Assembly: GCF_050279675.1 (NCBI RefSeq)
Contig: NZ_JBNNUK010000023.1
Location: 1 to 49,754, forward strand
DNA length: 49,754 nt
Reading direction: 5' to 3'
From: Viridibacillus sp050279675
Lineage (GTDB): Bacteria > Bacillota > Bacilli > Bacillales_A > Planococcaceae
The position numbers were made by a program, and so were the translations under genes. Positions 32,678 through 40,781 of this stretch are shown piece by piece. Each line of letters begins with the position of its first letter. Within the stretch, counting starts at the first letter, position 1. The notes below the pieces were generated by a model that made no database searches, was not told the DNA's origin, and was given only the letters and a program-made list of their open reading frames with translations.

Positions 32678-32996
32678 AAAATATAGCGATATGACACCAT
32701 CAGAATTACGAACAGAAATCGCAACATTAAAAGAAAAGGCGAGAAAAGCAGAGCAACTAGGTATTCTCAATGAATTTGCTGTTTATGAACGAAAAGCATT
32801 GATGGCGCAAGCTTTTTTATTGAACCCAGACGATTTCAAACCTGGCGAAATGTATCGTATTGAAGGTGATCCAGGTGTGTTCTTTCAATTGGAATACTTA
32901 AAAGGACGCTTTGGATGGGGATATCGACTTGGTGGCGATCATTATGAAGAAGCTTTACCAATTTCAATGTTAACACCTGTAAAGGAAGGTATGTAA
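32670..32996 (+). CDS. yfhH: YfhH family protein (DUF1811)
   Basis: A 108-aa soluble protein with an N-terminal helical part (SELRTEIATLKEKARKAEQLGILNEFAVYERKALMAQAFLL) and a C-terminal SH3-like part beginning FKPGEMYRIEGDPGVFFQLEYLKGRFGWGYRL. Conserved in spore formers and always beside recX; function unknown. RBS GAAGGGGC sits inside the end of recX, so translation is coupled. Confidence 0.88.
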   Translation: MDKKYSDMTPSELRTEIATLKEKARKAEQLGILNEFAVYERKALMAQAFLLNPDDFKPGEMYRIEGDPGVFFQLEYLKGRFGWGYRLGGDHYEEALPISMLTPVKEGM

Positions 32997-32997
32997 A

Positions 32998-33258
32998 TTG
33001 GAAGCAATAGTAGATCAACTTGTAATGGAACTAAAAGATAGTAATGAATTATTAACAGAAGAACGTGCGCGCGTGTGGATTGAATTATTATGGTCTGATT
33101 TTGAAGCGACATACGCAAAAGCTGGTTATGATTATCAAGGTGCTGAAATGACTGAAAAAATTATTCGCCAATGGATTCAAGGCTATGGTCATCAACTACA
33201 TGAATTTGCAGGACGTAATCCAAAATATGCTCACCTACTAGACGCAACTGACAACTGA
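32998..33258 (+). CDS. yfhJ: YfhJ family protein (WVELL domain)
   Basis: An 86-aa protein. The segment ERARVWIELLWSDFEATYAKAGYDYQGAEMTEKIIRQWI is the WVELL motif of YfhJ-like proteins. Function unknown. It starts from TTG 32998, one nt after the yfhH stop, with AAGGAAGG upstream, so recX-yfhH-yfhJ form one operon ending at the hairpin at 33266. Confidence 0.85.
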   Translation: MEAIVDQLVMELKDSNELLTEERARVWIELLWSDFEATYAKAGYDYQGAEMTEKIIRQWIQGYGHQLHEFAGRNPKYAHLLDATDN

Positions 33259-33265
33259 TTACAAT

Positions 33266-33305
33266 AAACTGGCCGCTACGATCAATGTGTAGCGGTCAGT
33301 TTATT
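33266..33305 (+). terminator. recX-yfhH-yfhJ terminator
   Basis: 14-bp stem AAACTGGCCGCTAC / GTAGCGGTCAGTTT (one G-T) with TTATT after it. Confidence 0.8.
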
Positions 33306-33364
33306 GAGGATGTTTATTAGTTGATAGCATTTTTTTAATACTCATCAAGCAACTTCATCAGAAA

Positions 33365-33396
33365 CAAAAAAGAGCTGCCGATTTCGGCAGCTTTTC
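33365..33396. terminator. hairpin downstream of recX operon and yfhP
   Basis: AGCTGCCG / CGGCAGCT with 4-nt loop, TTTT on the plus strand and CTTTTTTG on the minus strand. It may end yfhP transcripts, which would then carry the repeat as 3' tail. Confidence 0.6.
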
Positions 33397-33457
33397 TAAA
33401 GGTTTGATAAATAAAGGGGATAACTCGAGTTTGAAGGACTAGAAATACAACGGCCTT

Positions 33458-33594
33458 AGGACGTGAATATTCTGCTAAATAACAAAGAGGCGAGTTAGCG
33501 CAACAATCACTCAAATTAGTACAACAAAGTATGAAGTTAGCGCAACAAATAGCAGTGAAAATGCAACAATCACTTGAGTTAGTGCAACAGTTGG
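33458..33594. repeat. 21-bp-period tandem degenerate repeat, copy 2
   Basis: Five units start at 33492, 33513, 33534, 33555 and 33576, exactly 21 bp apart, with the same core as copy 1. The same 28-bp leader (33459-33486) ends with AAATAACAAA and stands 33 bp before the first unit, as in copy 1. It fills the gap between the recX operon and yfhP. No supported gene covers it. Confidence 0.85.
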
Positions 33595-33668
33595 ATTTCT
33601 AAACGAGCGCCTTTGATTCGAGCCTTCCAGTGCTTGTCGGGGCTGAACGGGCTGCTTTAGCATTTAAG

Positions 33669-34646
33669 TTAATCCACAATCAGTTTCTTTCTTAATTTGT
33701 CTTCGCTAAATATCCAGCCTGTGTAGGATTGGATGACATCAAGATTGTCGTTTAGTAGTGCGACGGCAACGAATGGATAATGATTTTCGCTTCGGTAACG
33801 TAGATCGATTAAGCGTACTTCATGGTAATTGTTTTCAAGCTCGCTTATTTCCCAACGGTATAAGGGAGAGAATGATACGAATGCAGCTAAATTGGAATCT
33901 TCTAATGCTGCGTGAAATAATGGCGTGTCTGGTAGTGGTTCTATTGGGAATTTATCGTATATGGTGATAGAGCGCCCATAAGCTCGTCCGACGTAGTGAG
34001 TGGAGCTTGAATTGACTGCAACACGCCATTGGAAAAAGCGCATTGTTGGTGAAAGTATTATTTTTTCGGCATCTGGAATGGTATTTTTAACAGCATGTTT
34101 AACGGCTTGCTGTAAGGTAAAGCGGATTAAATAGTAAATCACAATAATGCTATATAAACTTGTTATTGTCCAAACGGGATCAAAACCAAACGCCCATAGC
34201 ATTAGCGCTATTACATGTAATCCGAAAATTATAGGATCGAATGTGTTAATAACACCGAGTGCAATCCATTTCTTCGATAGTGGCCGTAATGCTTGTGTTC
34301 CATATGCATTAAAAATATCAACAAAAACGTGAAGAAAAACTGCCGAAAATGTCCAAAGCCATAGATGCAATATATTAGCACCTTGAAATAACAAAGATAA
34401 CACGCCTGTTATTAAAATAGGCCATAATATAACAGCGGGAATTGAATGCGTAATTCCGCGGTGGTTTCGAATATAAACAGCATTATTACGCAATTTTAAA
34501 ACTGTATCGATATCGGGTGCTTGTGATCCAACGATTGTTGCTGTAATAACTGCAGCTGTTGTCATGGAACTATCTGCTACTACTGGGTCAGCTAATGCTA
34601 AACCACCTAGTGCAATACCCATTACTAAATGTGTTCCTGAATCCAA
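33669..34646 (-). CDS. yfhP: YfhP family membrane metal-dependent hydrolase
   Basis: A 325-aa protein of the DUF457/YdjM class: N-terminal MDSGTHLVMGIALGGLALAD, then SQAPDIDTVL and RGITHSIPA with conserved H/D residues, and several membrane helices up to about residue 180; the rest is soluble. In B. subtilis YfhP lies divergent to yfhQ (mutY) and has been reported to lower expression of its neighbours including sspE. The same divergent layout is kept. True enzymatic activity is unproven. Confidence 0.87.
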   Translation of the reverse strand: MDSGTHLVMGIALGGLALADPVVADSSMTTAAVITATIVGSQAPDIDTVLKLRNNAVYIRNHRGITHSIPAVILWPILITGVLSLLFQGANILHLWLWTFSAVFLHVFVDIFNAYGTQALRPLSKKWIALGVINTFDPIIFGLHVIALMLWAFGFDPVWTITSLYSIIVIYYLIRFTLQQAVKHAVKNTIPDAEKIILSPTMRFFQWRVAVNSSSTHYVGRAYGRSITIYDKFPIEPLPDTPLFHAALEDSNLAAFVSFSPLYRWEISELENNYHEVRLIDLRYRSENHYPFVAVALLNDNLDVIQSYTGWIFSEDKLRKKLIVD

Positions 34647-34772
34647 AAATAATCAGCTCCTTAAATATTGGGAGAGAAATTGTTTCAATTGTTTTAGATA
34701 AAATTATCGGTTGGTTACATTTTATAGCTTGATGCATTTTTAAAATAAATCGAAAATACCTAGGAGGAAAAA

Positions 34773-35846
34773 GTGTACTATCAATATAAACATCAATTCC
34801 AACAAGCATTAGTCGAGTGGTTTAATAAAGAAAAACGGGATTTACCGTGGAGAAAAACGAACGACCCTTATAAAATTTGGGTATCAGAAGTGATGCTTCA
34901 ACAGACAAGAGTCGACACGGTTATCCCATATTATGAACGATTTTTAAGTGAATTTCCAACAATTCGACATTTGGCAGACGCCCCAGAGGAGAAGTTGTTG
35001 AAGCAATGGGAAGGGTTAGGATACTATTCACGTGCACGCAATTTACAAGCAGGTGTTCGAGAAGTGGTCGAAAATTACAACAGCAAAGTGCCCGATAATC
35101 GACCAGAAATTTCGAAACTAAAAGGCGTTGGGCCGTACACTGCAGGAGCGATTCTTAGTATTGCCTATAATAAAGCAGAGCATGCTGTTGATGGCAATGT
35201 TATGCGTGTACTAAGCAGAGTTTTACTAATTGAAGAAGATATTGCACTTCCTAAGACGAAAAAAACGTTTGAAAATGCTGTTATGGAACTCATTGACCCA
35301 ATACATCCATCCGAATTTAATCAAGGATTGATGGAATTAGGTGCGATGATCTGTACTCCGACTTCTCCCAAGTGCTTATTATGCCCAGTAAGAGAATTTT
35401 GTACAGCTTTCAATGAGGGGAATCCGGAGAATTTACCTATTAAAACGAAAAAAATAAAAATGAAGCACATTCCTTATGATGTGTATGTTGTGAGAAATAC
35501 TAAAGGCCAATTTTTAATCGAAAAGCGTCCTGAAAAAGGTCTACTAGCGAATATGTGGCAATTTCCAATAATTGAGCGAAAAACAGATACTGATATTACA
35601 AACGAAACGATTTTATCAGAACAATATAGTTTAAACTTATTATCACGCGAAAAATTAACTTCATTCAAACATATTTTTTCACATTTAACTTGGCATATAG
35701 AAAGTTACTTTGTTAGTTGTGAGGAGCAACAAATCATCCCCGATAATTGCCAATGGTTTACGGTTGAAGAGATGTCTGCTTTACCAATGCCAGTACCAAT
35801 GCAGAAAGTATGGCAAAGATATCAAATCGAATCATCAAATTTATAA
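34773..35846 (+). CDS. mutY: adenine DNA glycosylase MutY
   Basis: A 357-aa base-excision repair enzyme removing A opposite 8-oxoguanine. Visible: WRKTNDPYKIWVSEVMLQQTRVDTV, the HhH-GPD region LKGVGPYTAGAILSIAYNKAEHAVDGNV (catalytic Asp), the [4Fe-4S] loop CTPTSPKCLLCPVREFC, and a C-terminal NUDIX-like domain that recognises 8-oxoG. The start is GTG 34773 with AGGAGGAA. Last gene before sspE, as in B. subtilis (yfhQ). Confidence 0.95.
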   Translation: MYYQYKHQFQQALVEWFNKEKRDLPWRKTNDPYKIWVSEVMLQQTRVDTVIPYYERFLSEFPTIRHLADAPEEKLLKQWEGLGYYSRARNLQAGVREVVENYNSKVPDNRPEISKLKGVGPYTAGAILSIAYNKAEHAVDGNVMRVLSRVLLIEEDIALPKTKKTFENAVMELIDPIHPSEFNQGLMELGAMICTPTSPKCLLCPVREFCTAFNEGNPENLPIKTKKIKMKHIPYDVYVVRNTKGQFLIEKRPEKGLLANMWQFPIIERKTDTDITNETILSEQYSLNLLSREKLTSFKHIFSHLTWHIESYFVSCEEQQIIPDNCQWFTVEEMSALPMPVPMQKVWQRYQIESSNL

Positions 35847-35911
35847 AGAAAATATTACCAAGAATAAATATCTCCAAGCTACGCAAATTAGATAGCACGG
35901 AGGTGATTTCC

Positions 35912-36097
35912 ATGAAAAAGAATCAAAACAGTGCAAACAAATCACAAAACAATGCGCAAAACAATGCGCAAAACATGTTTGAGGAGTTTGGAGCTGAAAC
36001 TGATTTCAGCGAAGTAGCAAAGCAAAATAATAAAGCTGAGCAAAACAAGCAAACAGCTTCGGGTAAATTTAATAAAAATCAAAATAACTCGAACTAA
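35912..36097 (+). CDS. sspE: gamma-type small acid-soluble spore protein
   Basis: A 61-aa, Asn/Gln/Lys-rich peptide with one FEEFGAETDFSEVAKQNNKAEQNKQ unit. This is the SspE (gamma SASP) pattern F-G-x-E-T-x-x-x-x-V-x-x-Q-N, stored in spores as an amino acid reserve. B. subtilis SspE has two such units and 84 aa, so this is a short version. ATG 35912 has GGAGGTGA; the longer frame from 35810 is an artefact overlapping mutY. GAATA (35862-35866), 17 nt, CAAATTA (35884-35890) could be a sigma-G promoter (weak). Confidence 0.82.
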   Translation: MKKNQNSANKSQNNAQNNAQNMFEEFGAETDFSEVAKQNNKAEQNKQTASGKFNKNQNNSN

Positions 36098-36113
36098 TCA
36101 TGGGACACACCCT

Positions 36114-36149
36114 AATAAGCGAAGGCTTTTTGCCTTCGCTTATTTTTTG
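36114..36149 (+). terminator. sspE terminator
   Basis: Stem AATAAGCGAAGGC / GCCTTCGCTTATT with T-rich loop, then TTTTT. Confidence 0.9.
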
Positions 36150-36170
36150 CTACAAGTTTTTAATCATGAT

Positions 36171-36179
36171 TGTTATAAT
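36171..36179 (+). promoter_or_regulatory. extended -10 promoter of ntdP
   Basis: TGTTATAAT (36171-36179) is a perfect extended -10 (TGnTATAAT). No good -35 is found at 17 nt, which an extended -10 can tolerate. Confidence 0.55.
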
Positions 36180-36233
36180 GTTAAGCAAAGAGCGCTTTTC
36201 CAATAAGTGTTTATCGAAAAGGTGGGCATTAGC

Positions 36234-36779
36234 ATGGCGATTCCATTAGAAGGTGAAACAATACAAATACATAGTTATAAACACAATGGCCGTATCCACC
36301 GTGTCTGGCAAGAAACGATGGTATTGAAAGGCACAAAAAATATAGTCATCGGAGCGAATGAACGTACACTCGTAACGGAAGCGGATGGTAGAACATGGCT
36401 AACACGTGAACCGTCCATTTGTTACTTTCATGCAGAGCACTGGTTTAATATTATTTGTATGTTGAGAGAAGATGGAGTATATTACTACTGTAATATGAGC
36501 TCTCCATTTGTTTTTGATAATAACGCTATTAAGTATATTGACTATGACTTAGATGTAAAAGTGTTTCCCGATATGTCTTATACTTTACTTGATGAAGATG
36601 AGTATGAACAACATAAGGAGGAAATGAGTTATCCATCTGTAATTGATCAAATATTGAAATCAAATGTTGATAAGTTACTTAGTTGGATTCACCAAAGACG
36701 TGGACCATTTGCGCCTGACTTTATAGAGGCTTGGACGAGCCGTTATCAATTTCAAAGAAGGCTTCATGATAATGACTAA
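36234..36779 (+). CDS. ntdP: nucleoside tri-/diphosphate phosphatase (DUF402, YgaC-like)
   Basis: A 181-aa protein very close to B. subtilis YgaC: IQIHSYKHNGRIHRVWQET, RTWLTREPSICYFH, DYDLDVKVFPDMSYTLLDEDEYEQH and HQRRGPFAPDF. Members such as S. aureus Sa1684 hydrolyse NTPs/NDPs through conserved Asp/Glu metal ligands. ATG 36234 (MAIPLEGE) has AAGGTGGG; the longer frame from 36207 covers the binding site and departs from the family N-terminus. Confidence 0.9.
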   Translation: MAIPLEGETIQIHSYKHNGRIHRVWQETMVLKGTKNIVIGANERTLVTEADGRTWLTREPSICYFHAEHWFNIICMLREDGVYYYCNMSSPFVFDNNAIKYIDYDLDVKVFPDMSYTLLDEDEYEQHKEEMSYPSVIDQILKSNVDKLLSWIHQRRGPFAPDFIEAWTSRYQFQRRLHDND

Positions 36780-36784
36780 TAATT

Positions 36785-36812
36785 GCCTGTTGGTGAAAAC
36801 CAGCAGGCTTTT
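36785..36812 (+). terminator. ntdP terminator
   Basis: 10-bp stem GCCTGTTGGT / ACCAGCAGGC, loop GAAA, then TTTT. Only 23 nt before the ygaD start, so ygaD may be reached by read-through. Confidence 0.8.
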
Positions 36813-36834
36813 CGCTTGAAAAGGGAGTGACTTT

Positions 36835-38583
36835 TTGGACAGTATTAAACGCTATATGCGATTCGTAAAGCCTTATAATTGGGAGATTCTATTAACACTA
36901 GTTATAGGAATTGTAAAATTTGCAATCCCATTATTTATTCCGATATTAATCAAAATTGTGATTGATGATATTGTGATGGCAGAAAATTTAACAAGTGATG
37001 AAAAAACATTACAGCTATTCTATTGGCTTGGCGGAACAGCTGTTGTATTTTTTGTTTTAAGACCACCAATAGAATATTATCGCCAATACTTTGCTCAGCA
37101 TGTGAGTAATAAGATATTATATGATATTCGCAAAGAATTGTATGGACATCTTCAAAAGTTAAGCATGAACTATTATGCAAATGCACGTGCTGGTGAAATC
37201 ATTTCACGTGTTATTAATGATGTGGAGCAAACGAAGAATTTTATCATGACCGGTCTGATGAATGTTTGGCTGGACTTAGCAACAATTCTAATCGCTATTG
37301 GGATTATGCTAACATTAGATGTGAAATTGACGTTAGTAACATTAATCGTCTTTCCATTCTATGCGTTTTGTGTAAAATATTTTTTCGGTAGATTACGTGA
37401 TTTAACACGCAAACGCTCACAAGCATTAGCAGGAGTACAAAGCTATCTACATGAACGTGTTCAAGGAATGAGCATTATAAAAAGTTTCACATTAGAGAAG
37501 CATGAACAGAAAATTTTCGATGAGACAAACGGGGAGTTTTTAGACAAGGCACTTGATCAAACCAAATGGAATGCTAAAGCTTTTGCTGTGATTAATACGA
37601 TTACTGAAGTAGCCCCGTTACTCGTCATTGGATTTGCAGGTTATATGGTTATTCAAGGACCGCTTTCTGTTGGTGCGATGGTAGCGTTTGTTGCATATAT
37701 CGATCGCCTATATGGACCATTACGTAGACTTGTAACTTCTTCAACGACATTAACTCAATCAATCGCCTCGATGGATCGTGTATTTGAGTTGATAGATGAG
37801 AAATACGATGTAGAAAACCAACCAAATGCCGCTGCACTACCTCCACTAAAAGGGGATGTACAATTTGAAAAAGTATCATTCCGATATACTGAAGATGAAC
37901 AGAAAGTATTGAACAATGTAAGCTTTAACATTCAAGCAGGTCAAACAATTGCGCTTGTTGGAATGAGTGGTGGAGGTAAATCTACGATAGTCGGACTAAT
38001 ACCTCGATTTTACGACGTGGTGGAAGGTGCTATAAAAGTTGATGGAGTTGATATTAAAGAAGCAACAATCCATTCGCTACGCTCACAAATTGGAATCGTA
38101 CTCCAGGATAATATTCTATTTAGCGATTCTGTTAAATCAAATATTTTAATGGGACGACCAGATGCTTCTGATGAAGAAGTAATTGCAGCAGCTAAGGCTG
38201 CTAATGCTCATGATTTCATCATGTCACTACCAGAAGGTTACAATACAAAAGTTGGAGAACGTGGTGTTAAATTATCTGGTGGACAAAAACAACGGGTTGC
38301 TATTGCCAGAGTCTTTTTGAAAAATCCGCCAATCCTTATTCTGGATGAAGCAACTTCAGCTTTAGATTTAGAAAGTGAATCACTAATTCAAGAATCATTA
38401 GACAAGTTAGCTCATGATAGAACAACAATCGTTGTAGCACACCGTTTATCAACAATCACACATGCCGATCAGATTCTAGTTATAGATCACGGTGAACTAA
38501 AAGAACAAGGTACACATGAGCAATTGATAGAACAACAAGGTATTTATCATAACCTGTTCCATATGCAAAGACTCGATGCATAA
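36835..38583 (+). CDS. ygaD: ABC exporter, fused permease-ATPase (YgaD-like)
   Basis: A 582-aa half transporter acting as a dimer. Six membrane helices (about 1-310) include NYYANARAGEIISRVINDVEQ. The ATPase has Walker A GMSGGGKST, Q-loop QDNILF, signature LSGGQKQRV, Walker B ILILDEATSALD and H-loop VVAHRLST. Close to MsbA/BmrA multidrug and lipid exporters; cargo unknown. The start is TTG 36835 with GGGAGTGA upstream. Follows ntdP as in B. subtilis. Confidence 0.9.
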   Translation: MDSIKRYMRFVKPYNWEILLTLVIGIVKFAIPLFIPILIKIVIDDIVMAENLTSDEKTLQLFYWLGGTAVVFFVLRPPIEYYRQYFAQHVSNKILYDIRKELYGHLQKLSMNYYANARAGEIISRVINDVEQTKNFIMTGLMNVWLDLATILIAIGIMLTLDVKLTLVTLIVFPFYAFCVKYFFGRLRDLTRKRSQALAGVQSYLHERVQGMSIIKSFTLEKHEQKIFDETNGEFLDKALDQTKWNAKAFAVINTITEVAPLLVIGFAGYMVIQGPLSVGAMVAFVAYIDRLYGPLRRLVTSSTTLTQSIASMDRVFELIDEKYDVENQPNAAALPPLKGDVQFEKVSFRYTEDEQKVLNNVSFNIQAGQTIALVGMSGGGKSTIVGLIPRFYDVVEGAIKVDGVDIKEATIHSLRSQIGIVLQDNILFSDSVKSNILMGRPDASDEEVIAAAKAANAHDFIMSLPEGYNTKVGERGVKLSGGQKQRVAIARVFLKNPPILILDEATSALDLESESLIQESLDKLAHDRTTIVVAHRLSTITHADQILVIDHGELKEQGTHEQLIEQQGIYHNLFHMQRLDA

Positions 38584-38613
38584 TAAGTATGTAAAATAGC
38601 ACATATAGCATGA

Positions 38614-38651
38614 AATAAAGACTTCTCATTTATGGGGAGTCTTTATTTTTT
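38614..38651 (+). terminator. ygaD terminator
   Basis: AATAAAGACT / AGTCTTTATT with a 14-nt inner region and T5. Confidence 0.8.
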
Positions 38652-38660
38652 GTTATAAAA

Positions 38661-38706
38661 ATACTGTTAATTTGAAAAGTATTGCAATTTTTCAAATTAA
38701 CAGTAT
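38661..38706 (+). promoter_or_regulatory. 18-bp-arm inverted repeat enclosing the peptide-transporter promoter
   Basis: ATACTGTTAATTTGAAAA (38661-38678) and its perfect complement (38689-38706) flank 10 nt. TTGCAA (38682-38687), 16 nt, TATAAA (38704-38709) forms a good sigma-A promoter whose -35 is in the loop and whose -10 starts in the right arm. This looks like an operator. It could also fold as RNA only if transcription began upstream. Confidence 0.65.
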
Positions 38707-38726
38707 AAAATAGATAAAAAGAATTG

Positions 38727-38741
38727 AATATTTTGAAAATA
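38727..38741 (+). promoter_or_regulatory. possible CodY box
   Basis: AATATTTTGAAAATA matches the CodY consensus AATTTTCWGAAAATT at 12 of 15 positions. It lies just after the predicted start of the peptide-transporter transcript. CodY control of peptide uptake operons is common in Bacillales. AT-rich background lowers the weight. Confidence 0.45.
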
Positions 38742-38772
38742 TCGAATTATCGAATTTAAAAGGAGGGACTAT

Positions 38773-39792
38773 ATGAGTGATCGTAAAGAATTACTACGAG
38801 TGAGAGGACTTCAGACGACATTTTTCACAGATGATGGTGAAATCCCTGCAGTAGATAATATTAATTTTTCGGTAAGAGAAGGTGAAATACTTGGCATTGT
38901 AGGAGAGTCTGGCTGCGGCAAGAGTGTAAGCGCATTATCGATTATGGGGCTTGTACCATCTCCGCCGGGTAAAATTACAGGTGGACAAATAGAATTTGAT
39001 GGCAAGGATTTAACTAAGCTTTCTCAAAAAGAAATGCGTAAAGTACGAGGGAAAGATATAGCAATGATTTTCCAAGAACCAATGACGTCACTGAATCCAC
39101 TATTTACAATAGGGAATCAATTGATGGAAGCTATATTAATCCATCATAAAGATTGGTCAAAAAAACAGGCTAGAAATCGGGCAATTGAAATGATGAAGTT
39201 AGTAGGTTTGCCAAGAGCTGAGGGGTTAATAAAGGAATACCCACATCAATTATCTGGTGGTATGCGACAACGTGTGATGATAGCGATGGCACTCGTCTGT
39301 GATCCAAAAGTACTTATTGCAGATGAACCAACGACAGCATTGGACGTTACGATTCAAGCACAAATTTTACAATTAATGAAGGACCTAAATGAGAGATTGA
39401 ATACGGCCGTTATTATGATTACGCATGATTTAGGTGTTGTTGCAGAAACGTGTGAACGAGTTGTCGTTATGTATGGAGGGCAAGTAGTAGAAGAGGGTCC
39501 TGTCAAATTAATATTCAACGATCCACAACATCCATATACAAAAGGACTTATTCAATCTGTGCCGGATATGCGCTTTAAAAAACAACGGTTATATTCTATA
39601 CCTGGAAACGTGCCAAAACCGGGATCCGTTAATACTGGTTGCCGTTTTGCTGCTCGGTGTGAATTTGCATTTGAGCAATGCCGTGTAGAAAATCCAAATT
39701 TATATCAAACAAGCCCAGAGCATAAGACGAGATGCTTCTTGCATGAAAGAAAGGAGATGTCTGCAGTTGACAGAGCCGTTGTTGAAAGTTAA
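38773..39792 (+). CDS. peptide ABC transporter ATPase, OppD/DppD/AppD type
   Basis: A 339-aa ATPase. Walker A GESGCGKSVSALS, EPMTSLNPL, signature LSGGMRQRVMIAMAL, Walker B VLIADEPTTALDVT, H-loop MITHDLGVV, and the C-terminal oligopeptide-transporter extension with cysteines (GCRFAARCEFAFEQCRVENP...CFLHE) that may hold an iron-sulfur cluster. First gene of a five-gene operon D-F-A-B-C. RBS AAAGGAGGG. Its end overlaps the next gene by 26 nt. Confidence 0.9.
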   Translation: MSDRKELLRVRGLQTTFFTDDGEIPAVDNINFSVREGEILGIVGESGCGKSVSALSIMGLVPSPPGKITGGQIEFDGKDLTKLSQKEMRKVRGKDIAMIFQEPMTSLNPLFTIGNQLMEAILIHHKDWSKKQARNRAIEMMKLVGLPRAEGLIKEYPHQLSGGMRQRVMIAMALVCDPKVLIADEPTTALDVTIQAQILQLMKDLNERLNTAVIMITHDLGVVAETCERVVVMYGGQVVEEGPVKLIFNDPQHPYTKGLIQSVPDMRFKKQRLYSIPGNVPKPGSVNTGCRFAARCEFAFEQCRVENPNLYQTSPEHKTRCFLHERKEMSAVDRAVVES

Positions 39793-40750
39793 AGGGTTAA
39801 AGAAATACTTTCCGATTCGCCAAGGGATGCTTGGAAAAGTATCCGGTCAGGTCAAAGCGGTTGATGATGTTTCCTTTTATGTGAATGAAGGCGAAACGCT
39901 TGGAATTGTAGGCGAATCCGGCTGTGGTAAATCTACTACGGGACGTATGCTTATGAGATTGCTAGAGCCAACAGAAGGAAGCATTGAATTTGATGGTAAA
40001 CTGCTATCCGATTTATCTAATGAGGAAATGCGCAAAGCTCGCCGTGAGATTCAAATGGTTTTCCAAGATCCCTATGCCTCACTAAATCCTCGGCATTCAA
40101 TAGGCAAAATTCTTGAGGAGCCTCTAGTTGTTCATGGTATTGGAGATGCCAAAGAACGTAAGAAAAAGGTCAATGAGTTCCTAGAAATTGTTGGTCTCAG
40201 TAGCTACCATGCCAGACGATACCCACATCAATTTAGTGGGGGACAAAGACAACGTATTGGTATAGCAAGAGCGTTAATGACAAATCCGAAATTGATTATT
40301 GCAGATGAACCTGTTTCAGCTCTAGACGTTTCGATTCAAGCTCAAGTTTTAAATTTAATGCAAGATTTGCAAAAAGATTTAAAGCTTACTTATATATTTA
40401 TAGCGCATGATTTAGGGGTTGTTCGTCACATTAGTGACCGTGTAGGGGTCATGTATTTAGGGAAGATGGTTGAGTTAGCGGATAGTGAGTCTTTATATAG
40501 CAAACCATTACATCCTTATTCAAAGGCTTTATTATCAGCTGTTCCTGTACCGGATCCGAACTTTACACGGGAGCAAGTATTAATAACAGGGGATATTCCA
40601 AGTCCTTCAAATCCTCCTACGGGATGTACATTCCATACAAGATGTCCATTTAAAATGGATATATGTTCAAAAACAGTGCCTGTATTAAAGGAAGTTGAGA
40701 AAGGTCATTCTGTTGCTTGCCATTTATATAATGAGCAAGGTCAACAATGA
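39767..40750 (+). CDS. peptide ABC transporter ATPase, OppF/DppF/AppF type
   Basis: A 327-aa partner ATPase. Walker A GESGCGKSTTGRM, signature FSGGQRQRIGIARAL, Walker B LIIADEPVSALDVS (the PVSALD form is typical of the F subunit), and C-terminal CTFHTRCPFKMDIC. The start is most likely TTG 39767, preceded by AAAGGAG (39751-39757) within oppD; the longer frame from 39743 has no site. Translation coupled to the D subunit. Confidence 0.9.
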   Translation: MTEPLLKVKGLKKYFPIRQGMLGKVSGQVKAVDDVSFYVNEGETLGIVGESGCGKSTTGRMLMRLLEPTEGSIEFDGKLLSDLSNEEMRKARREIQMVFQDPYASLNPRHSIGKILEEPLVVHGIGDAKERKKKVNEFLEIVGLSSYHARRYPHQFSGGQRQRIGIARALMTNPKLIIADEPVSALDVSIQAQVLNLMQDLQKDLKLTYIFIAHDLGVVRHISDRVGVMYLGKMVELADSESLYSKPLHPYSKALLSAVPVPDPNFTREQVLITGDIPSPSNPPTGCTFHTRCPFKMDICSKTVPVLKEVEKGHSVACHLYNEQGQQ

Positions 40751-40781
40751 TAATAGAGCAAAGTGTGGAGGGGTTATGTAT

